Shown here one piece after another: positions 51,181 through 52,950 of a stretch of 52,950 bases of DNA (position 1 is the first letter of the stretch; the number at the start of each line of letters is the position of its first letter). The position numbers and the translations under genes were made by a program. The notes under the pieces were generated by a model. It did no database searches. It was not told the DNA's origin and was given only the letters and a program-made list of their open reading frames with translations. This stretch comes from Saccoglossus kowalevskii (taxonomy: Eukaryota > Hemichordata > Enteropneusta > Harrimaniidae), in the NCBI RefSeq assembly GCF_000003605.2, contig NW_003156918.1:1-52950 (forward strand), written 5' to 3'.

Positions 51181-51916
51181 AATGATGGCATGCTTTAATT
51201 CATTCTGTTTTATTAAAATGTATGATAGAATAAAACACATATATTATTATGGATTGAGATGTCGGATACAACAATGTTACTTTTCGCATAGTATTGTTGA
51301 ATGCTTGGGATTTAGGCTGATGTAATCTATCATTTGTTTAATTATGGACCTCCGGAGAGGTCATCAAAAATTGCATCGACCGACGGTATTTCACGTCGTT
51401 TCGTGCAGGGTATTGGTAAAAGTTTTCAACTAGCAATAATCGCGCCTCGGTTGGACCTCATGGGCTACGAAATCGCCTCTGCGCAGAGATAAATTGACAT
51501 CGCGCTGACCAGACAATCCAGGTCATATTCCACACACATATATATTCGGTTTGGATTTGGCGCTTTACGTATTGGTTACGTAAAGGCAGCGTGGGGATAT
51601 TGTTATGTAAATAGGTGAAAATATTCACACATAAAAAGGCGGCCATTTAGCACGTTATTGTTTGTTGAATTAAAAAAATAATTCATGCTGTTCCAACAGT
51701 TTATTCCACAACCATCCTCAACAAAATAAAGATTACATACGGTTTTTGATTAAACCCGTCTTTCCTTATTGTGGACTTTGTGGAATAACCATTCACGAGT
51801 CAATCGAAATAGGCAAATTGCACGACAGCTTCATTAGAACCACCACGCCGACTAAACTAGATTATCCGACCACTGTCCCGGCGGTGTTGTTTTAGCGAAC
51901 TTCCTGCGAGACATAG
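51181..51916 (+). repeat. Short monomer 45 (736 bp)
   Basis: Fourth short monomer, separated from the first three by two full-length units. Its left part is the unit 25/26 type (TATATTCGG, CGCTTTACG), so the shared CTGCGAGACATAGA junction sits on a third haplotype. Private GAAATCGCC and TTTAATTCATTC. Confidence 0.97.
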
Positions 51917-51924
51917 AATGATGG
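51909..51924. other. Short-monomer junction 4
   Basis: Same fusion, GA overlap at 51916-51917, 3.1 kb beyond junction 3 with full-length units between. Confidence 0.93.
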
Positions 51925-52950
51925 CATGCTTTAACTCATTCTGTTTTATTAAAATGTATGATAGAATAAACACATATATTATTATGGATTGAGATGTCGG
52001 ATACAACAATGTTACTTTTCGCATAGTATTGTTGAATGCTTGGGATTTAGGCTGATGTAAGCTATCATTTGTTTAATTATGGACCTCCGGAGAGGTCATC
52101 AAAAATTGCATCGACCGACGGTATTTCACGTCGTTTCGTGCAGGGTATTGGTAAAAGTTTTCAACTAGCAATAATCGCGCCTCGGTTGGACCTCATGGGC
52201 TACGATATCGCCTCTGCGCAGAGATAAATTGACATCGCGCTGACCAGACAATCCAGGTCATATTCCACACACATGTATACTCGGTTTGGATTTGGCGCAT
52301 TACGTATTGGTTACGTAAAGGCAGCATGGGGATATTGTTATGTAAATAGGTGAAAATATTCACACATAAAAAGGCGGCCATTTAGCACGTTATTGTTTGT
52401 TGAATTAAAAAAATAATTCATGCTGTTCCAACAGTTTATTCCACAACCATCCTCAACAAAATAAAGATTACATACGGTTTTTGATTAAACCCGTCTTTCC
52501 TTATTGTGGACTTTGTGGAATAACCATTCACGAGTCAATCGAAATAGGCAAATTGCACGACAGCTTCATTAGAACCACCACGCCGACTAAACTTGATTAT
52601 CCGACCACTGTCCCGGCGGTGTTGTTTTAGCGAACTTCCTGCAAGACATAGACATATACAAGTTCGCGTATATCGGCTGTTATCATTAATTCAACCCGTG
52701 GCCCAATCTGATGGTGTAATTTGCGTTTTTATAAGACGTTTTGCTTTCGTCTAGGTGAATATATATTACACTCTCGATGTGCGCCCTCCAAGAACAACGG
52801 TTCGAGTGACATGCATACATCGCCAATAGATGGCGTTTTTGAATGTGTTCCTCTAAACGCAAATAGCATCCAATGTTATCTAATTTGAAATAGTACACTA
52901 CACGCAGAGCTCTTGTACTGAGGCGCAAAATGGTGCAGCTACCTAAATGA
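51917..52950 (+). repeat. Monomer 46, cut by window end
   Basis: 1,034 bp visible. The left half is like unit 41 (GAATAAACAC, CATGTATAC, CAGCATGGGG) and the right half like unit 44 (GGCTGTTATCATT, GAATGTGTTCC), a further mosaic. Private TACTGAGGCGC. The window ends just before segment B would begin. Confidence 0.95.

Larger units (their letters stand above)
1..52950 (+). repeat. Tandem satellite array, ~1,176-bp monomer
   Basis: Starting from any point, the same text returns after about 1,176 bases throughout the window, always in the same orientation. Phasing on AATGATG(C/G)CATGC gives 46 units, most of them 1,164-1,179 bp; neighbours differ by only a few per cent. Offsets below count from that motif in reference unit 3 (2346-3520): inverted repeat GACCTC/GAGGTC 167-182; palindrome CTCTGCGCAGAG 296-307; TTACGTA/TACGTAA 384-402; duplicated segment copy A 600-668; inverted repeat GCGAACTT/AAGTTCGC 713-750; AT-rich palindrome 838-854; CGCCA/TGGCG 904-918; copy B 1054-1124; 2 x 12-bp repeat 1125-1148. 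Neither end shows unique flanking sequence. I do not recognise the family. No gene is embedded. Function is unknown; centromeric, heterochromatic or subtelomeric DNA are all possible. Confidence 0.98.

Noticed and set aside
1-52950. About a hundred 60-115 codon open frames on both strands
   Set aside because: They are the same four or five frames recurring once per monomer. They overlap one another on opposite strands, show no recognisable domain and accept non-synonymous changes and frameshifts. The 115-codon frame at 42488-42835 arises only from a single-base loss in unit 36.
1-52950. CRISPR array
   Set aside because: The repeat unit is ~1.2 kb with no short repeats separated by unique spacers and no cas genes; the inserted elements and AT/CG patterns are eukaryotic in style.
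1-52950. rDNA, 5S, snRNA or histone repeat
   Set aside because: I found no rRNA, 5S, spliceosomal RNA or histone-like sequence in the monomer on either strand.
1-52950. Telomeric repeats
   Set aside because: No TTAGGG or TTAGG runs are present; TTTTAG in the monomer is isolated.

Overview
The whole 52,950-base window is one head-to-tail tandem satellite array. The monomer is about 1,176 bp (full-length copies run 1,164-1,179 bp) and all copies share one orientation. I phase the units on the AATGATG(C/G)CATGC motif and find 46 of them. Unit 35 is a chimera of two truncated copies. The window opens and closes inside the array, so no flanking DNA is visible and the true array is longer than 53 kb. 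I find no protein-coding, rRNA, tRNA or other RNA gene. The many 60-80 codon open frames are the same few chance frames repeated in every monomer.

The sequence suggests a eukaryotic, probably invertebrate animal genome: a long macrosatellite of roughly 40 % GC by rough count, no CpG depletion by hand count, and a 208-bp MITE-like insertion with TA target duplication. The MITE termini (CTGTAAAA) and its repeated TTAAAACCCAGTG motif remind me of non-autonomous elements common in bivalve molluscs. That is recollection, not a database result, so the taxon is uncertain.

Layout. From 1 to about 12.9 kb are regular full-length monomers, the leftmost being the most diverged. Unit 12 (12,926-14,300) carries the MITE. 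Unit 13 (14,301-15,438) has a 38-bp deletion and clustered small indels. From 15.4 to 40.1 kb are regular monomers; the exception is unit 21 (23,653-24,863), which carries a 27-bp perfect hairpin flanked by a 7-bp direct duplication. At 40,979/40,980 two unrelated subfamily copies are joined by an illegitimate junction. From 46.6 kb to the end a 735-bp short monomer appears four times (three in a row, then one more), alternating with full-length copies.

Within each monomer there is an old diverged internal duplication (about 70 bp, about 75 % identical), a 2 x 12-bp minisatellite and several short perfect inverted repeats. The hairpin insertion, the MITE insertion and the short-monomer deletion junction fall within about 30 bp of the same monomer position, in or at the edge of an 8-bp inverted repeat with a 22-bp loop. 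Shared variants between neighbours, at two-unit spacing and between blocks 5-22 kb apart, show ongoing unequal exchange and gene conversion without one fixed higher-order period.
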